Assembly: GCA_014380505.1 (NCBI GenBank)
Contig: JACMJT010000564.1
Coordinates: forward strand, 1 to 12,939
Source: Hyphomicrobiales bacterium
Lineage (GTDB): Bacteria; Pseudomonadota; Alphaproteobacteria; Rhizobiales; Aestuariivirgaceae
Direction of reading: 5' to 3'
DNA: 12,939 nucleotides
How positions within the stretch are numbered: the first letter of the stretch is position 1; every line of letters begins with the position of its first letter. The notes beneath the pieces were generated by a model. It was given only the letters and a program-made list of their open reading frames with translations, was not told where the DNA came from and made no database searches. Shown piece by piece: positions 5,066 to 12,663 of the stretch. A program made the position numbers and the translations under genes.

Positions 5066-6580
5066 ATGACCTATTTCGCCATCCGCAACATTTCCAAGTC
5101 CTTTGGCGGCTTGAAGGCGCTCGATGACGTATCCTTCGACGTGGCGAAGGGAACCATTCATGCCGTCCTCGGCGAAAACGGGGCTGGCAAGACCACTCTC
5201 ATGAACGTGCTCTACGGGCTCTACCGTCCCGACAGCGGGGGGATCGAGATCGACGGCCAGCACGTTGTGATGCGCTCGCCCCGCGATGCGATCAAGCATG
5301 GCATCGGCATGATCCACCAGCACTTCCATCTCGCCAACGCGCTGACTGTTACGGAAAATATCGTTGTGGGGCTGGGCTCGCCGGTAAAACTCCTTGGCCT
5401 TGGCGCCCACGCCCGGCGCATCGGCGCGCTGTGCGAAGAGCTGGGATTCGAGATCGACCTCACGGCTCCCGTGTGGAAACTGCCGATGGGTATGCGCCAG
5501 CGCGTCGAGATCCTGAAAGCGCTTTACCGTGGCGCATCTATCCTGGTGCTCGACGAACCGACAAGCGTGTTGTCGCCAAGCGAAATCGGAAACTTTCTCG
5601 CCGGTCTGAAAAGGCTGCGCGATGCCGGCACGACGATCATCTTTGTCACCCACAAGCTCGAAGAGGTGATGGAAGTAGCCGGCGCCACAACCGTGTTGCG
5701 CCATGGCCGCCTTGCCGCGGAGCGGCGGACAACCGATACCAGCACGGCCGAATTGTCCCGCCTGATGGTGGGACGGGAACTCCAGCCGGTGGTGGCGAAG
5801 CGCTCCGGCGAACCGGGCGAGGTTCTCCTCACATGTATCGATCTGGCCGCCCTGAATGATCGTAACACCGTCGCGCTCGACAGGCTGTCGCTGGAACTGA
5901 GAGCGGGAGAGGTGCTTGGTATAGCGGGCATCGATGGTAACGGGCAGCGCGAACTGGCCGAAGCCATCACCGGTCTGCGCCCGCTGGAGCATGGCCGGAT
6001 TGAAATCGCTGGGCGAGACATTGCCGAACTCAGCGCGCGGCAGCGGCTGCATGAGACCGGAATCGCCTTCGTACCGGAAGACAGGCAATCGACCGGCCTG
6101 GTTCTGGAACATTCGATTGCCACAAATCTTGTGCTTCGCCGTTTCTATCTGGCGCCCGCATCGCGCCGCGGTCTTTTGGACCGCGCCAAAATCGCCTCCA
6201 GCGGAAAAGCATTGATGGAGCGTTACGACATTCGCGGCCGGTCAGCCGGTCAATACGCAGCCGCGCTCTCGGGCGGCAACCAGCAGAAGATCATCCTCGC
6301 CCGCGAGATCGAGGCGGCTCCCCGCATCCTGATCGTCATGCAAGCGACCAAGGGTCTCGACGTCGGCGCCATCGAATTTGTGCAGCGGAAGATTCTCGAG
6401 GAACGCGCCCGCGGTGTCGCTGTTCTTTACATCTCAACCGAGCTTGAGCACATCATGGCGGTGGCCGACCGCGTTGCCGTCATGCATCGCGGCCGCCTCT
6501 CGGAAGCGTTGGCACCGGGCGAGATCACCGCCGAACGCATGGGGCTGCTGATGGCCGGCGTGTCGCTGGCGGCGGCATGA
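5066..6580 (+). CDS. BMP-type ABC importer, ATP-binding protein with two NBDs
   Basis: A 504-residue protein with two fused nucleotide-binding domains, as usual for nucleoside/BMP and ribose-type importers. Domain 1: Walker A GENGAGKTT (36-44), Q-loop Gln85, signature region LPMGMRQRVE (139-148, degenerate), Walker B ILVLDEPTS (159-167), H-loop His196. Domain 2: a P-loop remnant GIDGNGQRE (288-296) without the Lys-Thr/Ser, a canonical signature LSGGNQQK (401-408), and a degenerate Walker B ILIVMQATKGLD (421-432). One complete ATP site would form from Walker A/B of domain 1 and the signature of domain 2; the other is degenerate. The start is taken at ATG 5066 with GGTGAG before it; a frame from 5027 adds 13 residues across the stem-loop and lacks family similarity. 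The 3' end overlaps the first permease (ATGA). Confidence 0.93.
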   Translation: MTYFAIRNISKSFGGLKALDDVSFDVAKGTIHAVLGENGAGKTTLMNVLYGLYRPDSGGIEIDGQHVVMRSPRDAIKHGIGMIHQHFHLANALTVTENIVVGLGSPVKLLGLGAHARRIGALCEELGFEIDLTAPVWKLPMGMRQRVEILKALYRGASILVLDEPTSVLSPSEIGNFLAGLKRLRDAGTTIIFVTHKLEEVMEVAGATTVLRHGRLAAERRTTDTSTAELSRLMVGRELQPVVAKRSGEPGEVLLTCIDLAALNDRNTVALDRLSLELRAGEVLGIAGIDGNGQRELAEAITGLRPLEHGRIEIAGRDIAELSARQRLHETGIAFVPEDRQSTGLVLEHSIATNLVLRRFYLAPASRRGLLDRAKIASSGKALMERYDIRGRSAGQYAAALSGGNQQKIILAREIEAAPRILIVMQATKGLDVGAIEFVQRKILEERARGVAVLYISTELEHIMAVADRVAVMHRGRLSEALAPGEITAERMGLLMAGVSLAAA

Positions 6581-7668
6581 TGACCCGCCTTGTCGATGTC
6601 ATTGTGAAGCTCCGAACGGTCTGGGCGACGCTTCTGGCGCTGGCGCTCGGAGGCGTTCTCATTCTTGCCTCCGGTGCAGACCCATTGGCGGCCTACGGCG
6701 CGCTTTTTCACGGGGCTTTCTTCGACTATTGGGGGCTTTCCTCAACGCTCGTCAAAGCATCGCCCATTCTGCTCGCGGCACTGGCCGTAATAGTGCCGTT
6801 GCGGGCGGGCCTCTACAACATCGGCGGCGAGGGGCAAATCTATATGGGCGGTCTCTTCGCCACTCTCGCCGGGCTGTCGCTTCCGCCGCTGCATCCTGTT
6901 CCCGGGATCGCTCTCGTGGTTCTGGCCGCAATGGTAGGAGGTGCATTGTGGGCGGCAGTTGCCGGGCTGTTGAAAGCCTTTCGTGGCATCAATGAAGTCA
7001 TCGTCACGCTGCTGATGAACTTCATTGCCATTCACATTGTCAGCTATGCCGTCAGCGGCCCTCTGCTGGCCGAAGGAGCGCCCTATCCCTATTCGGAAGA
7101 GTTGCCCGCCTGGTTGAGATTGCCAATCCTCATGCCGCAAAGCGATGCCCATGCCGGTATCCTGTTCGGCCTGGTCTTTTCGGTTTTCATTGCATTCTAC
7201 TTCACGCGGACATCCCATGGGCTGGCGCTCGATATCATCGGCCGCAATCCCAAGGCGGCGCAGTATGCGGGCCTTTCCGTCCGCCGCGACATGGTGATCG
7301 CCATGATGGCCGGCGGCGCCTTGGCGGGGCTCGCGGGCGGACTGGAAGTGATCGGGTTGAAGTACCGGCTTTTCCACTTGTTCAGCCCGGGCTACGGCTT
7401 CGACGGCATCGTCGTTGCCTTCATGGCCGAAGCAAATCCGCTGCTGGCGCCCCTAGCTGCTTTTTTCCTGAGCGGCCTCAAGGCGGGATCAAACATCATG
7501 CAGCGCGCCGCGGGAGTGGATGGCACCATTGTCGAGGTTATCCGCGGTTTGGTGGTCATGTTCGTGGCTGCCGGTCTTGCGTGGAAATTCCACGGCTCTT
7601 CGGTCTACGCCTTCCTTCAGGCTCGGCGGAAAGCGGCAAACCATTCCATAGGCGCGGCTGATCCATGA
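6577..7668 (+). CDS. BMP-type ABC importer, permease 1
   Basis: A 363-residue inner-membrane permease of the branched-chain/nucleoside type (BPD_transp_2). Hydrophobic spans are visible at about residues 15-35, 58-78, 88-108, 115-135, 142-165, 192-212, 235-262 and 290-345. The coupling-region motif PLRAGLYNIGGEGQIYMGG (74-92) and the later SHGLALDIIGRNPKAAQYAG are characteristic. It forms the membrane channel with the next gene and contacts the double ATPase. ATG 6577 overlaps the ATPase stop as ATGA; the ATG at 6580 directly after it is an equivalent alternative. The 3' end overlaps permease 2, again as ATGA. Confidence 0.93.
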   Translation: MMTRLVDVIVKLRTVWATLLALALGGVLILASGADPLAAYGALFHGAFFDYWGLSSTLVKASPILLAALAVIVPLRAGLYNIGGEGQIYMGGLFATLAGLSLPPLHPVPGIALVVLAAMVGGALWAAVAGLLKAFRGINEVIVTLLMNFIAIHIVSYAVSGPLLAEGAPYPYSEELPAWLRLPILMPQSDAHAGILFGLVFSVFIAFYFTRTSHGLALDIIGRNPKAAQYAGLSVRRDMVIAMMAGGALAGLAGGLEVIGLKYRLFHLFSPGYGFDGIVVAFMAEANPLLAPLAAFFLSGLKAGSNIMQRAAGVDGTIVEVIRGLVVMFVAAGLAWKFHGSSVYAFLQARRKAANHSIGAADP

Positions 7669-8609
7669 TCGAGTTTCTCCAGGATCCTGCGATGCTCGCG
7701 GCCTTCCTTGCCGCCAGCGTGCGTCTGGCCGTGCCGATTGCCTTCGCTGCCCTGGGTGGTGTCATCGCCGAGCGGAGCGGTGTTTACAATGTAGGCCTCG
7801 AAGGCATGATGCTATCCGGAGCCTTCGGAGCGGCGGTGGGCGCCTATGCGACCGGATCGCCGATCGGTGGACTCTTCGTGGGCGTTATTTCGGGCATGTT
7901 GGCCGGCTTCATTCTTGCAATTCTGGCGGTAAGCTTCCGGGTAAACCAGTTGGTCGCCGGAATAGCCGTGAATCTCGTCTGCGCCGGACTCACCGCCTTC
8001 CTCGCCCGCGCCGTTTTCGGTCTCAGCGGAGCCCATATGAGCGTGCCGGGATTCGGCCCGGTCAACCTGCCGGGCCTTTCCAATCTGCCGGTGGTGGGAC
8101 CCGCTTTTTTTAATCAGGATCCACTCGTCTACCTCCTCGTGGTCTTGATGCTTGGAGTCACGTTCGTGTTATTCCGGACACAGGCCGGGCTCAACCTTCG
8201 CGCCACGGGCGAAAATCCGCGCGCCGCCGACTCCGCGGGCGTCGGGGTATTTCATGTGCGGTATTTGGCGCTCATGGTAAGCGGAGGGTTTGCCGCACTC
8301 GGCGGCTGCCATCTCGTATTGTCGCAAGTCTACGTGTTTACCGAGCAGATGAGTGCCGGCAAGGGGTTCATAGCACTTGCCGCGATTATTCTCGGCCGCT
8401 GGCATCCCGTCTGGGCCGTGGCTGCCGCGCTGTTTTTTGGAGTATGCGATGCAGCGCAGCTCCGCCTGCAATTCAGCATACCCGATATCCCCTATCAGAT
8501 ATTCCAGATCCTGCCGTTCGCCGCGGCAATCGTCGCCTTGGTATGGATTGTCGGATCGGTCAACCAACCCGAGGCGGCTGGCAAACCCTACGAGCGCGAA
8601 CAGCGCTGA
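7665..8609 (+). CDS. BMP-type ABC importer, permease 2
   Basis: A 314-residue inner-membrane permease, second half of the translocation channel. AIPFAALGG-type lead-in residues are followed by the signature VIAERSGVYNVGLEGMMLSG (about 29-48), then GLNLRATGENPRAADSAGV (about 175-193) and KGFIALAAIILGRWHPVWA (about 236-254), in the order found in nucleoside-importer permeases. About eight to nine hydrophobic spans are visible. The ATG at 7665 overlaps the permease 1 stop (ATGA). This is the last gene of the importer operon; the aminotransferase gene on the opposite strand ends 28 bases further on. No clear terminator hairpin is visible in that short gap. Confidence 0.93.
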   Translation: MIEFLQDPAMLAAFLAASVRLAVPIAFAALGGVIAERSGVYNVGLEGMMLSGAFGAAVGAYATGSPIGGLFVGVISGMLAGFILAILAVSFRVNQLVAGIAVNLVCAGLTAFLARAVFGLSGAHMSVPGFGPVNLPGLSNLPVVGPAFFNQDPLVYLLVVLMLGVTFVLFRTQAGLNLRATGENPRAADSAGVGVFHVRYLALMVSGGFAALGGCHLVLSQVYVFTEQMSAGKGFIALAAIILGRWHPVWAVAAALFFGVCDAAQLRLQFSIPDIPYQIFQILPFAAAIVALVWIVGSVNQPEAAGKPYEREQR

Positions 8610-8637
8610 TCAATGGCGTGAGATTTTCGATCTTCCA

Positions 8638-9960
8638 TCACCACATCATGAAAGACGCCACGTCCGCGTCGGCGACTTTGCCTGCAATCACATCGGTGAT
8701 CGCCTGGTCCACAATAGCGGCGCCTTCTTCAATCTCATCCTCGGTTATCGTGAGCGGCGGCGTGAATTCAAGCACGTTGGCCTTAAGGCCAACATAGCTG
8801 AAGGCAGCGCCCAACTGATAACCGCGATAGATGATCTTGGCGGTCGTTGCCGCCGGAACGGGCTCGCGCGTTTGCCGGTTCGTGACCAGATCGACGCCCA
8901 CCGCCAAACCGCGCCCGCGCACATCGCCAATCATCTCGTGCTGGCCGGCCAGACTCCTCAGCATACCGGAGAAGAGTACGCCAAGGCGCGACGCGCGTTC
9001 CGCCAGCGCGTCTTTCTCGATCACGCGCAAGACGGCACCGCCGGCGGTGGTAGCAACCGGATTTCCTGCCGTCGTCTGGAGCGCGAAGGCCGGCGCATGG
9101 TCCATGATTTCTCGTGGTCCAACCACGGCCGAAAGTGGCAGCCCGCCGCCCAGTCCCTTGCCAAAAACGACGAGGTCGGGCGTCAGTCCCTCGTGCTGGA
9201 AACAATGGAGCAATCCGCTGCGCGCCAGACCTACCTTCACCTCATCGACCACGATCTTGATGCCGTGGGCCCGGCAGCGCCCTTGAAGGGCCGCGAGAAA
9301 CCCTGGCGGCGGCACGATCAGCCCGCCGTCCGACATCAACGGTTCGATGAACACTGCCGCCACTTGGTGCGGCGGGCAGGTCGTCTCGAATTGATAGTCG
9401 AGCAGGGCGAGGACATCCTCGGCGCTGAACTTCGGGCGGAACGGATCGGGATAGGGAAGAAGCACCAAGCCCGCGCGCGGCAGCGTGTGGGTCATGGCCG
9501 TGTGGCCGCTTATGGCCATCGAGCCGGAAAGATTGCCGTGATAGGAACCGATGAAGGAAATGAACCGCGATCGTCCCGTCGCTGCCTGCAAGACGCGGAC
9601 GGCGCAATCGTTGGCATCGGAACCGGAATGACCGAACCAGACGCGCCGCGAGCCTTCGCCGGCCGTCAAGCGCAACAGCTCTTCGGCGAGAGCAACCGCG
9701 GACTCGTTAGGATAGAGCAGCAGGCTCGCTCCCGCCATATTGCGGATCGATTTTTCGACAGCCTCGACGATTGCGGGATGGCTGTAGCCGAGGAGTGCGG
9801 CACCTGCCGAGCCTGAAAGGTCGAGCAGCTCCCGGCCGCCTTCTTCAATGAGCCGGCTGCCCTTGCCGCCAATCAGGCTCAGCGGCGAAAACCGCAGCTT
9901 GCCGATCCCCGCAATGGTATTTTCATCGCGCTCGCGCAGCGAAAGGTTTGATCCGCTCAC
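8638..9960 (-). CDS. Class III PLP-dependent aminotransferase
   Basis: A 440-residue cytoplasmic class III (omega/GABA-type) aminotransferase. Visible landmarks are the phosphate-binding HSGSDAND (111-118), the SYHGN motif (139-143), IEPLMSDGG (205-213), VVDE with Asp239 for the pyridine nitrogen, FGKGLGGG (266-273) with the Schiff-base Lys268, TTAGNP (296-301), and RGRGLAVGVDL near the C-terminal domain. Instead of the common DEVQTGFGRTG it has DEVKVGLARSG (239-249), so the glutamine that contacts PLP O3' in GABA aminotransferase is Lys here. It would transfer an amino group from an omega-amino acid or amine to a keto acid; the substrate cannot be named. The GTG start at 9960 overlaps the stop of the FGase gene as GTGA and beats the open frame to 10002, which lies wholly inside that gene. 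It is the last gene of the minus-strand operon. Confidence 0.92.
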   Translation of the reverse strand: MSGSNLSLRERDENTIAGIGKLRFSPLSLIGGKGSRLIEEGGRELLDLSGSAGAALLGYSHPAIVEAVEKSIRNMAGASLLLYPNESAVALAEELLRLTAGEGSRRVWFGHSGSDANDCAVRVLQAATGRSRFISFIGSYHGNLSGSMAISGHTAMTHTLPRAGLVLLPYPDPFRPKFSAEDVLALLDYQFETTCPPHQVAAVFIEPLMSDGGLIVPPPGFLAALQGRCRAHGIKIVVDEVKVGLARSGLLHCFQHEGLTPDLVVFGKGLGGGLPLSAVVGPREIMDHAPAFALQTTAGNPVATTAGGAVLRVIEKDALAERASRLGVLFSGMLRSLAGQHEMIGDVRGRGLAVGVDLVTNRQTREPVPAATTAKIIYRGYQLGAAFSYVGLKANVLEFTPPLTITEDEIEEGAAIVDQAITDVIAGKVADADVASFMMW

Positions 9961-10700
9961 GATCGATCCCCGGTAAGAGCTTCGGCAAGCCGCGCAGTCC
10001 ATTCCGCGATGCCTTCGTTATTTTCCAGAAGATCCTGCCGTACCTCGATCAGGATACTGGGATAGCCACGATCATGCCCGTGTACCAGGACGGCGTAGTC
10101 GTGGTCGCGGCCGATCACGTAGGGGACATTCGGCTCGACGTTCAAGGCACTGTCCCGGCGCAAGCCGGAGATGACTGTCTCGCCGAAGGCGCGGGAACTG
10201 TCGTAAAGTACGCCGGCATGCCATGGCCGCATCTTGCCAAAAAAAACCGGCGTGAAGGAATGCATCGCGACGATCCGGCTCGCGCGGCCCGCGCGCTCGC
10301 GCGCCGACAAATGCTCCGCGATGCGGCTGTGGAACGGCGCGAAGATGATATCGCCCCGGCGCTTCCTTTCCGCGTCCGGCAAGCCGGAGTTGCCCGGTAT
10401 GTCCGTGCTTTCCGAACGCTCTGGAATGCTTGTCGGCACGCCCGGCGGCCGGTTGAGATCGATGAGCAGCCGCGAATAGGTTCCAAGAAAGGCGGGCGCA
10501 TCCAGCCGCGCGGCAAGTGCTCGCGTGACGGCTGCCGCGCCGATATCCCAGGCGATGTGGCGGTTGAGATCCGTGGCGCCCAGCCCGAGGCCTGCATATT
10601 CCGCCGGTATGTGGTTGGATGCGTGCTCGCAGATCAGCACAAGATCGCTCCCGCCGTTTTCGTTGACGATTTCGATGGGTTCGGGCCAATCGCCGCGCAT
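9957..10700 (-). CDS. N-formylglutamate amidohydrolase family protein
   Basis: A 247-residue cytoplasmic hydrolase of the FGase family (HutG-type N-formylglutamate deformylase and relatives). Visible motifs are LICEHASNHIP (22-32, metal-binding Glu-His), SRLLIDLNRPPG (about 84-95), IVAMHSFTPVFFG (about 150-162, metal-binding His), and LIEVRQDLL near the C-terminus. Family members hydrolyse N-formyl- or N-acyl-amino acids in a metal-dependent way. There are no hut genes nearby, so histidine degradation is not implied; release of glutamate or another amino acid from an N-acyl intermediate made or used by the neighbours is possible. The ATG at 10700 overlaps the TGA of the GS-like gene by one base (TGATG), and the stop overlaps the aminotransferase GTG. 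The frame stays open to 10727, but the extra nine residues lie within the GS-like gene. An eight-T run (10239-10246, minus strand) keeps the frame. Confidence 0.9.
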   Translation of the reverse strand: MRGDWPEPIEIVNENGGSDLVLICEHASNHIPAEYAGLGLGATDLNRHIAWDIGAAAVTRALAARLDAPAFLGTYSRLLIDLNRPPGVPTSIPERSESTDIPGNSGLPDAERKRRGDIIFAPFHSRIAEHLSARERAGRASRIVAMHSFTPVFFGKMRPWHAGVLYDSSRAFGETVISGLRRDSALNVEPNVPYVIGRDHDYAVLVHGHDRGYPSILIEVRQDLLENNEGIAEWTARLAEALTGDRS

Positions 10701-12019
10701 CAGTAAAGCGTCCGGTAGAGTTCGCATACTTCACCGGGCGCGCGCTCCTTGAGATGGGCAAGCTCGGCCCGCTTTTCACCGATGAATGTCTCAATGAACG
10801 CGGGCGCGAACCAGCCGCATACGGTCTTGTCTGCTGCAAGAGCCACAAGGGCCGCGTCAAGAGTCTCCGGCAGCCGGAGTAGGCCGAGGGAGGCCCGCTG
10901 TTTTTCCGTCATTGCGGTTGGATCGCCTGAAACCAGGGGTGGTATAGGCAATCCATTGACGATGCCTTCAAGGCCCGCGCGAATGATCGCCGCGAAGGAG
11001 AGATAAGGATTGCCGGTGGCGTCGGCTGCCCGATACTCGACGTTGAACTGCTTTGCCGGATCGCGCCCGCCCAAGGTCACCACCGGACATATGCGCAAGC
11101 TCGCCTCGCGGTCCCGGTCGGCAAGCCAGGTGTACGACGAACTCCAGCTATGGGGTTTCAGCCGGTAGTAGGACGGCACGCTGGCGGCCGTTAACGCGGT
11201 AAGCGCTGGCAGATGGCGGAGCACGCCGGCGCAGAAAGCACCCGCCTTGTCCGAAAGGCCGCCGGGTTTGGCTGCGTCATAGGTCAAGGGCATGCCCTTG
11301 CCATCAACGAAGCTGAAATGAATATGCAAGCCGTTGCCCACCGCATCGGGTGCCGTCTTCGGAGCAAAGCTGGCGCGCCAGCCGAGATTGCGCGCCACCT
11401 CGCGGGTGATCTCGCGGATCGCCACGGCGCGGTCGGCAGCAACCAGAGCATCGGCTGCGGCACAGGTGACCTCGAATTGATCGTTGCCAAACTCGGCGAT
11501 GATTACTTCGGGCGAAACCCCAGCCTCCTCCAGCGCTACCATCAGGGTCGGCCCGAAAGGGTCGGTGCGGCGCAACGCTTCGAATGACAGCGAATGTCCA
11601 GGCGGAGATGAGCCGCCGAATATTTGGAACTCATGTTCGAAGGCGGCATTCACGGAGATGCCGGTTGCCGCCTTAAGATCGGCCAACGCGCTGATGAGCA
11701 TGGTGCGCGTGCAGGCAATCCAGGGCGAGCCATCGAGTTCCATCAGATTGCCGGGCACCATATAAAAAGGCGTGGCCGACCCCGTCCGCGCCGTGCGGTA
11801 GCGCGCTTTCAGATCGGGGATAAGACGCAAATCGCCCGACGAACCCCAGGGATTGGGGTGGGCTATGGAATTGAATGGTGTCAGCGACAGATTGGCCTGA
11901 AGCCAGCCAACACCTGCGGCTGCGATCTTTTCCAGCTTGCTCTCGACCACTGAGCGGCCGCGCGTAATGGCGCAAATATCGGTGGTGACAATGGCGACAA
12001 GGGGTTCGGCCGATGTCAT
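10700..12019 (-). CDS. Glutamine-synthetase-like ligase (GS-I fold, gamma-glutamyl ligase type)
   Basis: A 439-residue member of the glutamine synthetase superfamily. A short N-terminal beta-grasp part (VTTDICAITRGRS, 11-23; WLQANLSLTPFNSIAHPNPW, 39-58) is followed by the catalytic domain: metal ligands in FEHEFQIF (Glu128, Glu130), NDQFEVT (179-185, Glu183), GNGLHIHFSF (228-237, His232/His234), RLKPHSW (286-292), and NVEYRAADATGNPYLS (326-341). The spacing and the shortened N-terminus fit the non-canonical ligases (PuuA, IpuC and related) that join glutamate to amines rather than ammonia. No NLYDLP adenylylation site is present at the C-terminus (LLRLPETLDAAL instead). It probably forms an amide between a carboxylate and an amine from the imported substrate. 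The ATG at 12019 overlaps the hydrolase stop (ATGA); the frame to 12202 runs back inside the hydrolase gene. It is the third visible gene of the minus-strand operon. Confidence 0.9.
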   Translation of the reverse strand: MTSAEPLVAIVTTDICAITRGRSVVESKLEKIAAAGVGWLQANLSLTPFNSIAHPNPWGSSGDLRLIPDLKARYRTARTGSATPFYMVPGNLMELDGSPWIACTRTMLISALADLKAATGISVNAAFEHEFQIFGGSSPPGHSLSFEALRRTDPFGPTLMVALEEAGVSPEVIIAEFGNDQFEVTCAAADALVAADRAVAIREITREVARNLGWRASFAPKTAPDAVGNGLHIHFSFVDGKGMPLTYDAAKPGGLSDKAGAFCAGVLRHLPALTALTAASVPSYYRLKPHSWSSSYTWLADRDREASLRICPVVTLGGRDPAKQFNVEYRAADATGNPYLSFAAIIRAGLEGIVNGLPIPPLVSGDPTAMTEKQRASLGLLRLPETLDAALVALAADKTVCGWFAPAFIETFIGEKRAELAHLKERAPGEVCELYRTLY

Positions 12020-12663
12020 GAACCCATCCCCAATGCCTCGAAGCGCCTGACGACCGTGTCGGTATCGGCAACCCAGCAATAACCGCCGAAGGCGCGAAGC
12101 GCCGTATCGTGCCGCTCCTTCGTGGCGGCGGCGCAGGCATCGGAGACGCAGGTGACGAAATAGCCCCGGTCGGCGCCATCGCGCACGGCCATGTCGACGC
12201 ACTGGTCCGTCATGATGCCGGCGACCACGAGATAGCGGATGCCGAGATTCTTCAGGATGTAATCGATGTTGGTGGAGTTGAAAACGCCCGACGACGTCTT
12301 CGGCAGCAGGATTTCGTCTCCTACCGGCGCCAGTGCCGGTACGGGTAAACCCTCCGGCCGGTGCGGTGCCACGTGGATCGGCGTCAGCTTGTGGTCAAGC
12401 GAACGGTCGCGCCCATCCTTCGTCAGGCTTTGAATGATCGTGTGAATGACTTCGACGCCGTTGGCGCGGGCCGCTGCCAGCAGGCATGCCTGGTGCGGTA
12501 TCGTCCGGCTTGACGTTTCCCGGTAAAAATAATGTTTGGGGCCGCGCTCCGAATGGGCTGGATCGAGACCCGGTTCCAACCATATGCGCTGCATATCAAC
12601 CAGGAGCAGCGCGGTTTCTCCGGCGCGATAGGGAGCATCCCGTCCCGTTGCCGATATTGTCAT
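12016..12663 (-). CDS. Isochorismatase-family cysteine hydrolase
   Basis: A 215-residue cytoplasmic hydrolase with the full catalytic triad of the family: Asp23 in LLLVDMQ (19-25), Lys122 in LLPKTSSG (119-126), and Cys155 in GIMTDQCVDMAVRDGADRGY (149-168). The cis-peptide region before the Cys (VVAGIMT) is also present. Family members hydrolyse amide or ureido C-N bonds (nicotinamidase, N-carbamoylsarcosine and ureidoacrylate amidohydrolases, biuret hydrolase) or isochorismate. The intact Cys with the nitrogen-compound neighbours argues for an amidase or ureidohydrolase. The ATG at 12663 overlaps the stop of the upstream gene (ATGA) and has only a weak AGGG upstream, which fits translation by coupling. 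The 3' end overlaps the GS-like gene (ATGA). Confidence 0.92.
   Translation of the reverse strand: MTISATGRDAPYRAGETALLLVDMQRIWLEPGLDPAHSERGPKHYFYRETSSRTIPHQACLLAAARANGVEVIHTIIQSLTKDGRDRSLDHKLTPIHVAPHRPEGLPVPALAPVGDEILLPKTSSGVFNSTNIDYILKNLGIRYLVVAGIMTDQCVDMAVRDGADRGYFVTCVSDACAAATKERHDTALRAFGGYCWVADTDTVVRRFEALGMGS

Noticed and set aside
4976..6112. Open frame of 378 codons on the minus strand
   Set aside because: It is antisense to the double ATPase, which has all ABC motifs. The product has no family features and no ribosome binding site.
8377..9816. Long open frame of 479 codons on the plus strand
   Set aside because: It overlaps the end of permease 2 and lies mostly antisense to the class III aminotransferase, whose motifs are clear. 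It is rich in Arg, His and Gln as expected for a GC-rich antisense shadow and has no recognisable domain.
10239..10246. Run of eight A (T on the coding strand) inside the FGase gene, considered as a slippage or frameshift site
   Set aside because: The frame is intact on both sides (TPVFFGKM) and family motifs follow, so there is no sign of a broken or recoded gene.
9957..10700. Assignment of the FGase-family gene to histidine degradation (hutG)
   Set aside because: No hutH, hutU, hutI or other hut gene is present, and the gene is coupled to GS-like and aminotransferase genes.
12017..12202. N-terminal extension of the GS-like ligase
   Set aside because: The extra 61 residues are Arg-rich and lie inside the hydrolase gene in another frame. 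The ATGA overlap and family-like N-terminus at 12019 are better.
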